NCBI GenBank assembly: GCA_016934035.1
Contig: JAFGTP010000040.1
Location: 186,001-250,000, forward strand
Length of the DNA: 64,000 bases
From: Fidelibacterota bacterium
Lineage (GTDB): Bacteria > Fidelibacterota > UBA2242 > JAFGTP01
Direction: 5' to 3'
Made by a program: the position numbers and the translations under genes
Notes under the pieces: generated by a model
Told to the model about the DNA's origin: nothing
The model's database searches: none
The model's input: the letters and a program-made list of their open reading frames with translations, nothing else
Shown here: in pieces, positions 63,948-64,000 of the stretch
How the letters are laid out: each line of letters starts with the position of its first letter
How positions within the stretch are numbered: position 1 is the first letter of the stretch

Positions 63948-64000
63948 TTAAGAAATCGGCAGGGTAAAACCGAAGGTGGACCCTATTCCGATTTTTGATT
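63948..64000 (-). CDS. C-terminal end of a sensor histidine kinase (partial)
   Basis: The minus strand reads SKIGIGSTFGFTLPIS followed by TAA at 63948-63950. The pattern GxGSTFxFTLP is the usual last strand of the HATPase_c domain of histidine kinases, so a kinase gene enters the window from the right with its stop codon here. Only 17 codons are visible, so nothing can be said of its sensor part. The gene converges with the orphan exported protein gene, 49 bases apart. Confidence 0.65.
   Translation of the reverse strand, partial: SKIGIGSTFGFTLPIS

Noticed and set aside
1-64000. CRISPR arrays, tRNA or rRNA genes, insertion sequences and prophage genes
   Set aside because: I saw no spaced direct repeats, no tRNA T-loop with a matching cloverleaf, no rRNA-like stretch, and no transposase, integrase or phage structural proteins.

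Overview
This window reads as chromosomal DNA of a Gram-negative, probably anaerobic or facultative, glycan-using bacterium of the wider FCB (Fibrobacteres-Chlorobi-Bacteroidetes) type. The evidence is meso-diaminopimelate-type MurE, several lipoprotein signal peptides, a huge sensor kinase with a two-propeller periplasmic domain, ferredoxin-dependent 2-oxoacid metabolism, DUF4199 and Bacteroidetes-style fucose genes. The DNA is moderately AT-rich with frequent GGAGG-type ribosome sites. I cannot name the phylum with confidence; Bacteroidota relatives, Calditrichota, KSB1 or Marinimicrobia all remain possible. I saw no rRNA, tRNA, CRISPR array, prophage or insertion sequence.

Layout. 1-1060: 5' part of a SulP anion transporter. 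1316-7091 (minus): complete L-fucose catabolic operon fucI-fucK-aldolase-mutarotase-fucP, with a putative promoter and operator upstream and a terminator downstream. 7546-14806 (minus): a run holding a membrane polyferredoxin, a small membrane protein, a PLD nuclease, a TRM11-like methyltransferase, two proteins of unknown role (one DUF6880-like), the tRNA methyltransferase TrmO and a lipoprotein oligopeptidase. 14987-19961 (plus): the tightly overlapped peptidoglycan cluster murI-murE-murD-murC. 19936-24123 (minus): a 1395-residue hybrid sensor kinase that overlaps murC tail to tail. 24210-29652 (minus): branched-chain amino acid aminotransferase, a CMD-fold protein, a second aminotransferase and a 2-oxoisovalerate:ferredoxin oxidoreductase with fused beta-gamma subunits. 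30058-33492 (plus): a serine synthesis cluster (class V aminotransferase, serA, DUF1015). 33667-39341 (plus): yceD-rpmF-fabH-fabD-fabG-acpP-fabF-rnc. 39410-43864 (plus): CPBP protease, flavin reductase, GNAT, and a GH95 fucosidase lipoprotein. 44074-49296: second hybrid kinase, a bacterial-PH membrane module with a 40-residue microprotein, a GH47 mannosidase lipoprotein and an NTF2-like lipoprotein. 49579-52084 (plus): DUF4199, DUF1801, GNAT, membrane alpha/beta hydrolase. 52147-56271 (minus): an orphan 739-residue lipoprotein and a C69 dipeptidase. 56454-57981 (plus): a small membrane protein and a GntR/LacI-like regulator. 58028-61475 (minus): an NhaC-type antiporter with a basic amino acid decarboxylase. 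61928-63898 (plus): an orphan exported protein. 63948-64000: the tail of another histidine kinase on the minus strand.

How it fits together. GH95 (fucosidase) and GH47 (mannosidase) lipoproteins could trim fucose and mannose from glycans at the cell surface; FucP imports L-fucose; the RhaM-type mutarotase, FucI, FucK and an aldolase of the RhaD type convert it to DHAP and lactaldehyde. The GntR/LacI-like protein at 57 kb has the architecture of Bacteroidetes FucR and is a candidate regulator, although it is about 50 kb from the operon. Amino acid carbon is handled by the VOR operon and the serine cluster, and cell envelope supply by the mur and fab clusters.
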